Assembly: GCA_029261675.1 (NCBI GenBank)
Contig: JAJDBA010000323.1
Coordinates: forward strand, 1-15,207
Reading direction: 5' to 3'
Length of the DNA: 15,207 nt
Source of the DNA: Nitrospinaceae bacterium
GTDB lineage: Bacteria; Nitrospinota; Nitrospinia; Nitrospinales; VA-1
A model generated the notes under the pieces. That model did no database searches. It saw only the letters and a list, made by a program, of their open reading frames with translations, and was not told the DNA's origin. This document shows positions 7,485-14,219 of this stretch, piece after piece. The position numbers and the translations under genes are program-made. Each line of letters starts with the position of its first letter. Positions within the stretch are counted from its first letter, which is position 1.

Positions 7485-8645
7485 TCAAGCCTGTTTCTCT
7501 TCTTGCATTTTATCTACTGTTACATCTAACAATTTTTTGTTGCCGTCGCGAATCACTTCCACTTTTACAGATTTTCCCGGTTCAACAGCGGAAACCTGTT
7601 TGGGTAGATTCTCTACGGATAAAATTTCTTTTCCATTAAACTTAACGATGATATCGCCTCTTTTGAGTCCACTCCGATCGGCTGGTCCATTGGGGACAAC
7701 GTCATTTACCAAAGCGCCATGTGTGTCTGCAAGTTTGAACGTTTCGGCGAGTTCGGTTGTGATTTTTTGAATCATGACTCCCAACCAGCCGCGCGTTACT
7801 TTCCCATCCTTTTTTAATTCGTCGAGGATGTCACTTGCCATATTGATGGGGATGGTGAAACCAATTCCAACACTCCCACCGGTTCTGGAGTAAATGGCGG
7901 TATTGATTCCAATTACTTTTCCTTCCATATCGAGTAAGGGACCACCGCTATTTCCCGGATTGATTGAAGCATCGGTTTGGATGAATTCATCGTAAGGGCC
8001 CGCCCCAATATTTCTGGCCTTGGCGCTAACAACTCCTGTGGTCACAGTGTGGTCAAGCCCAAAAGGATTTCCGATTGCCACAACCCATTCTCCGACTTCT
8101 ACTTTTTCTGAATCACCCAGCTCTAAATAAGGAAAGTTGGTGTTATCTCCAGACTGCCGTTTAATTTTTAGTAGTGCGATGTCTGTTTTGGAATCGGACC
8201 CTATTAATTTCGCTTCATATTCTTTTTCATTATCGAGAGTTATTTTGATCACATCGGCATTATCGACGACATGGTTGTTGGTAAGGATGTATCCTTCCTT
8301 ATCAATAATAAATCCGGTTCCAGTTCCATTGCCCGGACCAGGTTGCTGAGGTGAAGGGCCGGGAGCTCCAAATGGGCCGGGTTGACCAAAAGGCCCACGT
8401 TGACCAAAGGGGCCTCGTTGTTGCGGAAGGTTGCCTCGTGCGGGTTGGAATTTTGTTTTTGAGGTTACAAAAACTACTGCCGGGTTTTGCTTTTTAGCAA
8501 TTTCGACAATTAAATTAGTTCCTACCGGATTCACTTTGCTGCTTAAAGCAAAAACAGAATTTAAATTGTTTCCATTAAAGATTGGAAAACTTAGAAATAG
8601 GATAAGGAAAGAGGCAAAGAAGTATTTGCTTTTATAAGTAGCCAT
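7485..8645 (-). CDS. Exported DegP/HtrA-family serine protease with one PDZ domain (DegS-like layout)
   Basis: This is a trypsin-like envelope protease that would cut misfolded or signalling proteins in the periplasm. The 386 residues begin with a positive and hydrophobic stretch (about 5-24) and a possible cleavage site after VFA33, so it is exported or membrane-anchored. The catalytic triad is His125 (TNNHVV), Asp155 (KTDIALL) and Ser233 (NPGNSGGP). One PDZ domain covers about 285-378. The single PDZ and length resemble DegS or HhoA-type proteins more than two-PDZ DegP. A Gly/Pro/Gln-rich linker at about 74-106, built of QRGPFG-like hexapeptides, sits between the N-terminus and the protease core. 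The ribosome-binding site GGAGGG about 7 bases before the ATG supports the start. It lies 172 bases downstream of dnaJ in the same direction, fitting a protein-quality role. Which HtrA subfamily it belongs to is not settled, so no symbol is given. Confidence 0.92.
   Translation of the reverse strand: MATYKSKYFFASFLILFLSFPIFNGNNLNSVFALSSKVNPVGTNLIVEIAKKQNPAVVFVTSKTKFQPARGNLPQQRGPFGQRGPFGQPGPFGAPGPSPQQPGPGNGTGTGFIIDKEGYILTNNHVVDNADVIKITLDNEKEYEAKLIGSDSKTDIALLKIKRQSGDNTNFPYLELGDSEKVEVGEWVVAIGNPFGLDHTVTTGVVSAKARNIGAGPYDEFIQTDASINPGNSGGPLLDMEGKVIGINTAIYSRTGGSVGIGFTIPINMASDILDELKKDGKVTRGWLGVMIQKITTELAETFKLADTHGALVNDVVPNGPADRSGLKRGDIIVKFNGKEILSVENLPKQVSAVEPGKSVKVEVIRDGNKKLLDVTVDKMQEEKQA
8349..8420 (-). 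repeat. 18-bp tandem repeat, four units, inside the protease gene
   Basis: Four consecutive 18-bp units (8403-8420, 8385-8402, 8367-8384, 8349-8366) encode QRGPFG, QRGPFG, QPGPFG and APGPSP. The first three are clearly alike at the DNA level, starting CAACGAGGC, CAACGTGGG and CAACCCGGC on the minus strand. The fourth has drifted. Because each unit is a multiple of three, gain or loss of units would keep the reading frame. Confidence 0.8.
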
Positions 8646-8817
8646 GGGAAACCCTCCGCTAAATTTAATTTTTTAAAGACGAGTGCTTATAATTATCTTT
8701 TCTAAGAATAGAATCTGGAGATTAAGCGTTTGTTAATAGAGGATTAAAAAAACTTAATGAGGGCTTGTTAACCTTCTAGAGGCGGGATTGAAAATTTCTA
8801 AAATAAAAGAAGGAGGA

Positions 8818-9915
8818 TTACATTTTTATTTTTTGGAAGAACCCCTTTAAAGTATCCTTGAGTGAATGGCCGTCTATTTCGGCAAGCTCTTTGTAGAGTT
8901 CTTTTTGGCGTTTGTTTAGTTTTTTAGGTGTTGCAATGTCGAAGTGAATGATCTGGTCTCCTCGTCCACCACCGCGGAGTCGGGTGATACCCGCTCCTGA
9001 GATGCGGTAGCTTCCGTTATTTTGAGTGCCTGCAGGGACAGAGATGACCTTTGTTTTATTTTCTTCTAGCAGGGAGACTTCAATGTCTGCACCTAAAGCT
9101 GCTTGCGCAAAGGTCAATGTCATTTTGCAGTGAATATCGTCTTCTTCGCGATGGAAAAAATCATGCTGCTCTACATGCATGATGACATATAAATCTCCTG
9201 GTGGTAGCCCTTGTGGCCCCGGTTCCCCTTCATTGCGGAGCCTGAGACGGGCTCCATCATCTACACCTGCCGGGATATTGATCGATAGTTTTTTCTTTTC
9301 TCGAACGCGGCCTTCGCCATGGCATTCACCACAGGGGTGGGTGATGGTTTGTCCGGCTCCTCGACAATCGGGGCAGGGTGATTGAACGCTGAAAAACCCC
9401 TGTGCACGAACCACCTGTCCGGTGCCTCGGCATGTTCGACAAGTTTGTGGTGAGTGTCCTGGTTTGGAACCGGATCCTCTGCATGTTCCACATGAATTAT
9501 GTTTGCTTACTTCTACTTCCTTTTCTGCACCAAAGGCGGCTTCATGGAATGTAATGCGAATATCCAGACGCAGATCGGAGCCGGTTCTTTGCCGCTGTCC
9601 ACCACCGCCACCGCCGAAAAAATCTCCAAAAACATCTCCGAATTGGGAGAAGATATCCTCGAAACCACTGGGACCGTTGAACCCTTGTCCTTTAAGTCCG
9701 TCATGACCATACTGGTCATAGATTTGCCGTTTTTCTGGATCTTTTAAAACTTCATAGGCTTCTGAAGCTTCTTTGAACTTATCTTCTGCGGCGTGGTCAC
9801 CCGGATTTTTATCTGGATGGTATTTTAGTGCTTTTTGTCGATAAGCTTTTTTGAGTTCTGCTTCGTTAACACCTCTAGAAACTTCAAGAACTTCGTAGTA
9901 ATCGCGTTGACTCAT
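8818..9915 (-). CDS. dnaJ: Co-chaperone DnaJ (Hsp40)
   Basis: DnaJ binds unfolded proteins, hands them to DnaK and stimulates its ATPase. The protein is 365 residues, close to the usual 375. The J-domain covers about 1-70 with the essential HPD at 33-35. A Gly/Phe-rich linker with a run of six glycines follows (about 74-112). The zinc-binding region has four CxxCxGxG repeats, at Cys142/145, Cys159/162, Cys181/184 and Cys195/198. The C-terminal substrate-binding domain fills the rest, so this is a complete type I DnaJ. The start MSQRDYYEVL is the standard family beginning. However, no purine-rich ribosome-binding site is visible in the 47 bases after grpE, where the sequence just before the ATG is AT-rich and ends in CCC. 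It is likely cotranscribed with grpE. Confidence 0.96.
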   Translation of the reverse strand: MSQRDYYEVLEVSRGVNEAELKKAYRQKALKYHPDKNPGDHAAEDKFKEASEAYEVLKDPEKRQIYDQYGHDGLKGQGFNGPSGFEDIFSQFGDVFGDFFGGGGGGQRQRTGSDLRLDIRITFHEAAFGAEKEVEVSKHNSCGTCRGSGSKPGHSPQTCRTCRGTGQVVRAQGFFSVQSPCPDCRGAGQTITHPCGECHGEGRVREKKKLSINIPAGVDDGARLRLRNEGEPGPQGLPPGDLYVIMHVEQHDFFHREEDDIHCKMTLTFAQAALGADIEVSLLEENKTKVISVPAGTQNNGSYRISGAGITRLRGGGRGDQIIHFDIATPKKLNKRQKELYKELAEIDGHSLKDTLKGFFQKIKM

Positions 9916-9962
9916 GGGAATATTATTTCAGGGATCGAATTGGTTTAAAAAGGCAAGGATAG

Positions 9963-10562
9963 TCAGGTTTTTAAGTGGGCCACTTTTACTTTTGCGGCTT
10001 TGATTAATTTATCTTTGAAAATATAGCCCGGTTCGAGCTCTTGTACAATCATATTATCCATTTCTGGATCATCTGTTTCTTCTGTCAGGAAAATTTCATC
10101 CGTTTTTGTATTGAATTTTCGATTCTGGGTGTCAATGATTTCGACATCGTTGTTTTTTAGTTCACGGCTGAATTGTTTGGACACCATCTCGACTCCCTTA
10201 TTTAATCCGTCGAAATCGCGATTGCTTTCTGCTGCTTGAAGAGCTCTGTTTAAATTGTCGAGAATAGGGACAAGTCTTGCAAAGAGGTTGGCTTTGAACT
10301 GGTCGAGACGGACATCGTTGTCCTTTTCCAGACGTTTTCTAAAGCCATCGTCCTCTGCTGTTTTCTCTTTGTAAGCGGCGATATAGTCTTTTAGTTTTTG
10401 GTCTTTTTCTTCGGCCTCCTGTTTGAGTCTCTCTACGTAAGAGGGAAGCCTTTCTTCTTGAGTAGCTTCCAACTCATCTTCTTCGAGCATAGCGGAGCGC
10501 CGATCAACGACATTGATTTTGGGTTCTTCTTCTTTTTTAGAAGTTGTTTTTTTCTTTGCCAT
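9963..10562 (-). CDS. grpE: Nucleotide exchange factor GrpE
   Basis: GrpE releases ADP from DnaK and so resets the chaperone cycle. The protein is 199 residues. It begins with a Lys-rich tail, then a long charged helix likely to form the dimer coiled coil (about 40-95), then FKANLFARLVPILDNLNRAL, which matches the family's conserved four-helix segment. The C-terminal beta-domain ends with VQELEPGYIFKDKLIKAAKV, corresponding to the family's E-x-GY and RPA-V region. The loop that usually reads like FDPxxHEAV is replaced by FNTKTDEIF, so this is a diverged member. The place between dnaK and dnaJ supports the call. No ribosome-binding site is seen: the bases before the ATG are CCCTAAAACAAAACAACC. 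A strong terminator lies just upstream. An alternative internal start at Met25 would remove only the charged tail and is less likely. Confidence 0.9.
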   Translation of the reverse strand: MAKKKTTSKKEEEPKINVVDRRSAMLEEDELEATQEERLPSYVERLKQEAEEKDQKLKDYIAAYKEKTAEDDGFRKRLEKDNDVRLDQFKANLFARLVPILDNLNRALQAAESNRDFDGLNKGVEMVSKQFSRELKNNDVEIIDTQNRKFNTKTDEIFLTEETDDPEMDNMIVQELEPGYIFKDKLIKAAKVKVAHLKT

Positions 10563-10580
10563 GGTTGTTTTGTTTTAGGG

Positions 10581-10618
10581 AAAAAAATAACCCCCCCGGT
10601 AGTTAAACCGGGAGGGTT
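10581..10618 (-). terminator. Intrinsic terminator between dnaK and grpE
   Basis: On the minus strand AACCCTCCCGGT (10618-10607) pairs with ACCGGGGGGGTT (10600-10589), a 12-bp GC-rich stem with one mismatch and a 6-nt loop. It is followed by ATTTTTTT (10588-10581). It starts 8 bases after the dnaK stop codon and ends 18 bases before the grpE ATG. It would cut off or attenuate transcription after dnaK, letting only part of the transcripts reach grpE and dnaJ. Confidence 0.82.
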
Positions 10619-10626
10619 GGCTGGGT

Positions 10627-12561
10627 TTATTTTTTGCCGACGTCTTCAAATTCTGCATCAACAACATCATCATCAGACTTCGCTTGTTCGCCTTGTTCAC
10701 CTTCTGCAGTGGTGTCGCCAGCGTCTCCTGGATCTCCTGGCTCCCCTCCATCACTCGGTTGTTCTTGAGTTTGAGTATACATGGCCTCGGCGAGTTTGTG
10801 AGCGATCTGATTAACTTTTTCGGTTTGCTCTTTCATAACATCGGCTTCACCTTCAAGATGTTTTTTTGCTTCTTCCACGGCTTCTTCGGCTTCTTTAATA
10901 TCTTCTTCCTTGAATTTGTCCTTGTTGTCTTTAAGGGTTTTTTCAAGGTTGTAGATGACCGAGTCGAGTTGGTTTTTAACATCGATTTTTTCGCGTCGCT
11001 CTTTATCCGCTTCGGCGTTGGCTTCTGCATCTTTCACCATATCCTCGATATCCTTATCAGATAAACCTGTGGAGTCGGTGATGGTGATTTTTTGTTCTTT
11101 GCCAGTGCCTTTATCTTTGGCCGTGACATGGAGGATACCATTTGCATCGATATCAAAAGTCACTTCGATTTGCGGCATACCACGGGGTGCAGCTGGAATA
11201 CCATCGAGGTGAAACTTACCTATGGATCTGTTGTCCTTGGCCATTTCCCTCTCACCCTGAATGACATTAACTTCTACGGATGGCTGATTGTCAGCCGCTG
11301 TAGAAAAAGTTTCTGCTTTTCGAGTTGGGATGGTTGTATTTCGATCTATGAGACGAGTTGTTACACCTCCCATGGTTTCGATTCCAAGAGAAAGTGGTGT
11401 GACATCCAGTAATAAAATATCTTTCACATCACCAGAAAGAACCCCGGCTTGAACGGCTGCGCCAAGTGCAACGACTTCATCGGGATTAACTCCACGATGT
11501 GGCTCTTTACCAAATAGGTTTTTAACCAGTTCTTGTGCTTTTGGAATTCTTGTGGAACCACCGACCAGAATTGCTTCATTAACCTGATCTGCCTTGATTC
11601 CTGCATCTTTCATAGCCTGAATACAGGGAGTTTTAGACCTTTCGATTAGATCATCTACCATGGATTCAAACTTAGATCGAGAGAGCTTGACGTTTAGATG
11701 TTTCGGCCCAGCCGCGTCTGCCGTAATGAATGGAAGGTTGATATCGGTTTCGTTTGTACTGGAAAGTTCCATCTTGGCTTTTTCAGCAGCTTCTTTTAAT
11801 CTTTGAAGAACCATCTTATCTTTCGATAGATCGACTCCTTGATCCTTTTTGAACTCTGCTACTAGCCAGTCGATGATGCACTGGTCGAAGTTGTCGCCGC
11901 CGAGATGTGTGTCGCCATTAGTTGCTTTAACCTCGACAACATTGTCGCCGACTTCCAGAATAGACACATCGAAAGTTCCACCCCCGAAATCATAAACAGC
12001 AATGGTGTGATCTTTGTTTTTATCCAGACCATAGGCCAATGCGGATGCAGTAGGCTCGTTGATGATTCGTTTGACTTCCAGTCCGGCAATTTTTCCGGCA
12101 TCTTTTGTGGCTTGTCGTTGCGCATCATTAAAATATGCAGGAACGGTGATAACGGCTTCCGTAACAGGCTGACCAAGATAGGCCTCAGCAGATTTTTTCA
12201 GTTTTTGAAGAATCATCGCTGAAATTTCAGGAGGCGAATATGTTTTATCGCCTGCTTTAATTTTCACATCGCCTTTATCTCCTTGTACTACTTGATAAGG
12301 CACCATTTTCATTTCTTCTGATACTTCATTCAGGGAACGGCCCATGAATCTTTTGACCGAGAAAATCGTGTTTTCAGGATTAGCAATTGCCTGTCGTTTA
12401 GCTACCTGACCCACCAGAATTTCACCATCTTTGGTGAAAGCAACCACAGAAGGAGTGGTCCGGCTGCCTTCCTCGTTCAGGATAACTTTTGGTTCGCTAC
12501 CCTCCATAACGGCTACCACAGAATTTGTGGTGCCTAAATCAATGCCAATGATCTTTCCCAT
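10627..12561 (-). CDS. dnaK: Molecular chaperone DnaK (Hsp70)
   Basis: DnaK is the cytoplasmic ATP-driven chaperone that binds and releases unfolded peptides. Its 644 residues fit the family's usual 600-650. The nucleotide-binding domain shows IGIDLGTTNS (about 5-14), VYDFGGGTFDVS (about 189-200) and ILVGGSTRIPKAQ (about 331-343). The interdomain linker is DILLLDVTPL (381-390). The substrate-binding beta-domain and helical lid follow. The acidic tail is rich in Gly, Asp and Pro and ends with the common bacterial DVVDAEFEDV-type sequence. The start is supported by AAAGG at 12571-12575, 9 bases before the ATG, and by the canonical MGKIIGIDLG. It is the first gene of the dnaK-grpE-dnaJ cluster, with its own near-consensus promoter upstream and a terminator right behind it. 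Confidence 0.98.
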   Translation of the reverse strand: MGKIIGIDLGTTNSVVAVMEGSEPKVILNEEGSRTTPSVVAFTKDGEILVGQVAKRQAIANPENTIFSVKRFMGRSLNEVSEEMKMVPYQVVQGDKGDVKIKAGDKTYSPPEISAMILQKLKKSAEAYLGQPVTEAVITVPAYFNDAQRQATKDAGKIAGLEVKRIINEPTASALAYGLDKNKDHTIAVYDFGGGTFDVSILEVGDNVVEVKATNGDTHLGGDNFDQCIIDWLVAEFKKDQGVDLSKDKMVLQRLKEAAEKAKMELSSTNETDINLPFITADAAGPKHLNVKLSRSKFESMVDDLIERSKTPCIQAMKDAGIKADQVNEAILVGGSTRIPKAQELVKNLFGKEPHRGVNPDEVVALGAAVQAGVLSGDVKDILLLDVTPLSLGIETMGGVTTRLIDRNTTIPTRKAETFSTAADNQPSVEVNVIQGEREMAKDNRSIGKFHLDGIPAAPRGMPQIEVTFDIDANGILHVTAKDKGTGKEQKITITDSTGLSDKDIEDMVKDAEANAEADKERREKIDVKNQLDSVIYNLEKTLKDNKDKFKEEDIKEAEEAVEEAKKHLEGEADVMKEQTEKVNQIAHKLAEAMYTQTQEQPSDGGEPGDPGDAGDTTAEGEQGEQAKSDDDVVDAEFEDVGKK

Positions 12562-12641
12562 TTGCTAATTCCTTTCTTTATAGATACTTTTAAATTTACC
12601 TGATTGAGTAAATGGATATAAAATTTTGTCGAACTTGTTGC

Positions 12642-12670
12642 TAAATAAGACCGAATCTTCATCATGTCAA
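12642..12670 (-). promoter_or_regulatory. Housekeeping-type promoter of dnaK
   Basis: The minus strand has a perfect -35 TTGACA (12670-12665), a 17-base spacer and TATTTA as -10 (12647-12642). The expected start of transcription is near 12635, giving a leader of about 70 nt. I see no CIRCE inverted repeat (TTAGCACTC-N9-GAGTGCTAA), so HrcA control is unlikely. A heat-shock sigma-factor -10 of the CCCCAT type is also absent. Confidence 0.7.
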
Positions 12671-12742
12671 GGTGATGGCGTGGAAAAATAGCAATTTTTT
12701 TTTAACTGGAAACCTCTGTAACTCCTTTACTTTATATGGGTT

Positions 12743-12759
12743 AAGCGAAGTTCTCGCTT
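12743..12759. repeat. Inverted repeat in the dnaK-pilZ divergent region
   Basis: AAGCGA (12743-12748) and TCGCTT (12754-12759) are perfect arms around 5 bases. They lie 17 bases upstream of the TATAAT box of the PilZ gene, so the repeat could be an operator. It may equally be a weak hairpin. No matching known regulator site is recognised. Confidence 0.3.
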
Positions 12760-12775
12760 TTCCTCCTTAATTCGT

Positions 12776-12781
12776 TATAAT
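12776..12781 (+). promoter_or_regulatory. Candidate -10 box for the PilZ gene
   Basis: TATAAT, a perfect -10 hexamer, lies 42 bases before the preferred ATG at 12824. The -35 region (around 12753-12758) is a poor match, so activation by a regulator is possible. Confidence 0.45.
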
Positions 12782-12823
12782 ATTAAATAAGGCAACTTAA
12801 AATTTTAACTCGAGATTTTGAAG

Positions 12824-13213
12824 ATGGCTGGAAACGAAGAAAATAGAGAGTTTACAAGAGTGCCTATAAGGGTCTGGGTGGAGGTTCGCGCTGGAGATTG
12901 CACGATTAAAACCCATGAAACCCATGACTTGAGCATGACAGGCATCTCCCTAAAACAGCAGGGCACCCCTTTGGCCGTTGATACTCTTTGTGAAGTTTCG
13001 GTGTTTCTGGAAGGAGCCGAACCTCCTATTCATGTTGATATGAAGGGAAGGGTGGGGCGTTCTACCGACCAAGAACTTGCGGTAGAGTTTAAGGAGGTTG
13101 ATCTGGAGAGCTATGAACACCTGAAAAACCTGGTTCGCTACAACTCACACCAATCCGCAGATACCGTCGATAAAGAATTAGATGAGCATACAGGTATCAA
13201 GCGCAAAACCTGA
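12824..13213 (+). CDS. Stand-alone PilZ-domain protein (cyclic-di-GMP binding)
   Basis: PilZ domains bind the second messenger cyclic-di-GMP and change the activity of a partner, often in motility or surface structures. The 129-residue protein has the full signature: R8-x3-R12 (REFTR) and D35-x-S37-x2-G40 (DLSMTG). Both halves of the ligand site are therefore intact. The remainder fits the six-stranded barrel, ending around LESYEHLKNLVRY, followed by a charged tail (about 107-129). There is no signal peptide or membrane segment. The ATG at 12824 is preferred. A TTG two codons earlier is possible, and neither has a strong ribosome-binding site. It is divergent from dnaK and convergent with the CheX genes, with only 21 bases between the stops. 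A role with the chemotaxis genes is inferred from position. Its partner protein is unknown. Confidence 0.85.
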   Translation: MAGNEENREFTRVPIRVWVEVRAGDCTIKTHETHDLSMTGISLKQQGTPLAVDTLCEVSVFLEGAEPPIHVDMKGRVGRSTDQELAVEFKEVDLESYEHLKNLVRYNSHQSADTVDKELDEHTGIKRKT

Positions 13214-13234
13214 TTTTCCCGCCTGAAACTTTAC

Positions 13235-13708
13235 CTAAGCAGAAACAGTTTTTTTTTCGGCAGGCTTTTGTTCGTATAAGGACAAGGCAAATGAGCTATC
13301 TTTGCAAGTGAATTTGCATTGTGTCACCTTTTTCGTAAAAGGAAACTGCTGGCTTTGCCCTTCCATTGCAAAAATAGGTGTGGAGAGAACGCTTGGTTGG
13401 GGAAGAATAGATTTTATATTGCCACCGATCATATTGATCAGCTCTCCGATGGCATCCTTTTTCGTTTCTGGATTTGCTCCTCCAGACTCCAAAGAAAACA
13501 TGGTTTCGGTGATTTTGTTAACCAGGAGAGAGGGCAAGTAAAGGGTGATAACTCCGTTCCACTTTCCAGTTACTTGTACGCTTCCTGTGACCGTATCTTC
13601 GGAAGAAAAATCAAATGTGCCAGGTTCAGGTTGGATGTCAAACCCTAAAAGGGTGGACCAGACGAGTTTGTTGTATTGCTGAATTTCACTTTCCAGAAAT
13701 TGCATCAT
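13235..13708 (-). CDS. CheX-like CheY-P phosphatase, second copy
   Basis: CheX-family proteins dephosphorylate CheY and so end the chemotaxis signal. The 157 residues have the active-site pattern D85-x3-E89-x2-N92 (DAIGELIN), followed by GGN at 95-97 and Pro111. In this family the Glu and Asn position water and substrate, so it should be active. It is a clear paralogue of the gene just upstream, with matching residue numbers through position 111 (MQF start, VQVTGKW versus VQITGSW). Two ATGs stand side by side; the first is chosen because it aligns with the start of the paralogue, though no strong ribosome-binding site is present. The 45-base gap and shared direction suggest the same operon. 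The C-terminal tail is Lys-rich (about 148-157). It could instead be a CheC/CheX-like protein serving another response regulator. Confidence 0.82.
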   Translation of the reverse strand: MMQFLESEIQQYNKLVWSTLLGFDIQPEPGTFDFSSEDTVTGSVQVTGKWNGVITLYLPSLLVNKITETMFSLESGGANPETKKDAIGELINMIGGNIKSILPQPSVLSTPIFAMEGQSQQFPFTKKVTQCKFTCKDSSFALSLYEQKPAEKKTVSA

Positions 13709-13753
13709 TCGGACTCTAAAACGGGATGATTAATTATTTATGGGAACCTGTCT

Positions 13754-14215
13754 TTACTCATCATCTTTTTCTATTTTTTTGAGTACCGATACTCGAAAGT
13801 TGTAACCCCAACATTTAAAGGTAACGGTTGATATCAGCTCGCTGCCTGGAATCCTGAGTCCATGTTGTGTCATGGTTACCGCAGGAAGTGATAAATAGCA
13901 GGGTTCGGGTAGTAAAGATTTGATGTTACCTCCCGTCATATTGGTCAGTTCTCCGAGCCCATCTTCTACCAAGTCGGTGGTTGTTTCCTCTTCTTTCAAC
14001 TGAAACATTATCGAGGCTACTTTTTTTGCAAGTTCAACGGGGCAGTCTAAGGCCACCGCTCCTTCCCATGATCCCGTAATCTGTACGCAGCCGGCGAGAA
14101 TACTTTCTCCCCCCAGTTGGCTAAATGCATCTTCAGATTTATTTACATCGAGATCGAGTATAGATTTCCAGATATCCTTAGTGTAATGAATGATTTCATT
14201 TTCAAATTGTTGCAT
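13754..14215 (-). CDS. CheX-like CheY-P phosphatase, first copy
   Basis: This 153-residue protein belongs to the CheX/CheC phosphatase family that removes phosphate from CheY. The catalytic pattern D85-x3-E89-x2-N92 (DGLGELTN) is intact, followed by GGN at 95-97 and Pro111. The N-terminal part contains VQITGSWEGAVALDCP (about 44-59), typical of the family's beta-strand region. The ATG lies only 4 bases after the cheR stop, so the two genes are probably translationally coupled, and the upstream GAGCTGAAG gives a partial ribosome-binding site. Its paralogue follows after 45 bases. The two keep the active site but differ elsewhere, notably in residues 24-42 and after 112. That suggests different partners or a heterodimer, though this is inference. 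No membrane segments are seen. Confidence 0.84.
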   Translation of the reverse strand: MQQFENEIIHYTKDIWKSILDLDVNKSEDAFSQLGGESILAGCVQITGSWEGAVALDCPVELAKKVASIMFQLKEEETTTDLVEDGLGELTNMTGGNIKSLLPEPCYLSLPAVTMTQHGLRIPGSELISTVTFKCWGYNFRVSVLKKIEKDDE

Positions 14216-14219
14216 GGCT

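Noticed and set aside
10398..10814. 138-codon plus-strand frame over grpE and dnaK
   Set aside because: It lies antisense to two well-supported genes and spans their terminator; the product is a shadow of their codon use.
12562..12817. Possible CIRCE element upstream of dnaK
   Set aside because: Neither TTAGCACTC nor its complement spaced by 9 bases is present on either strand.
13222..13257. Terminator between the PilZ gene and cheX ending in a T9 run
   Set aside because: The only stem is AAACT/AGTTT with a long loop, and the T-run is part of the lysine codons of the cheX tail.
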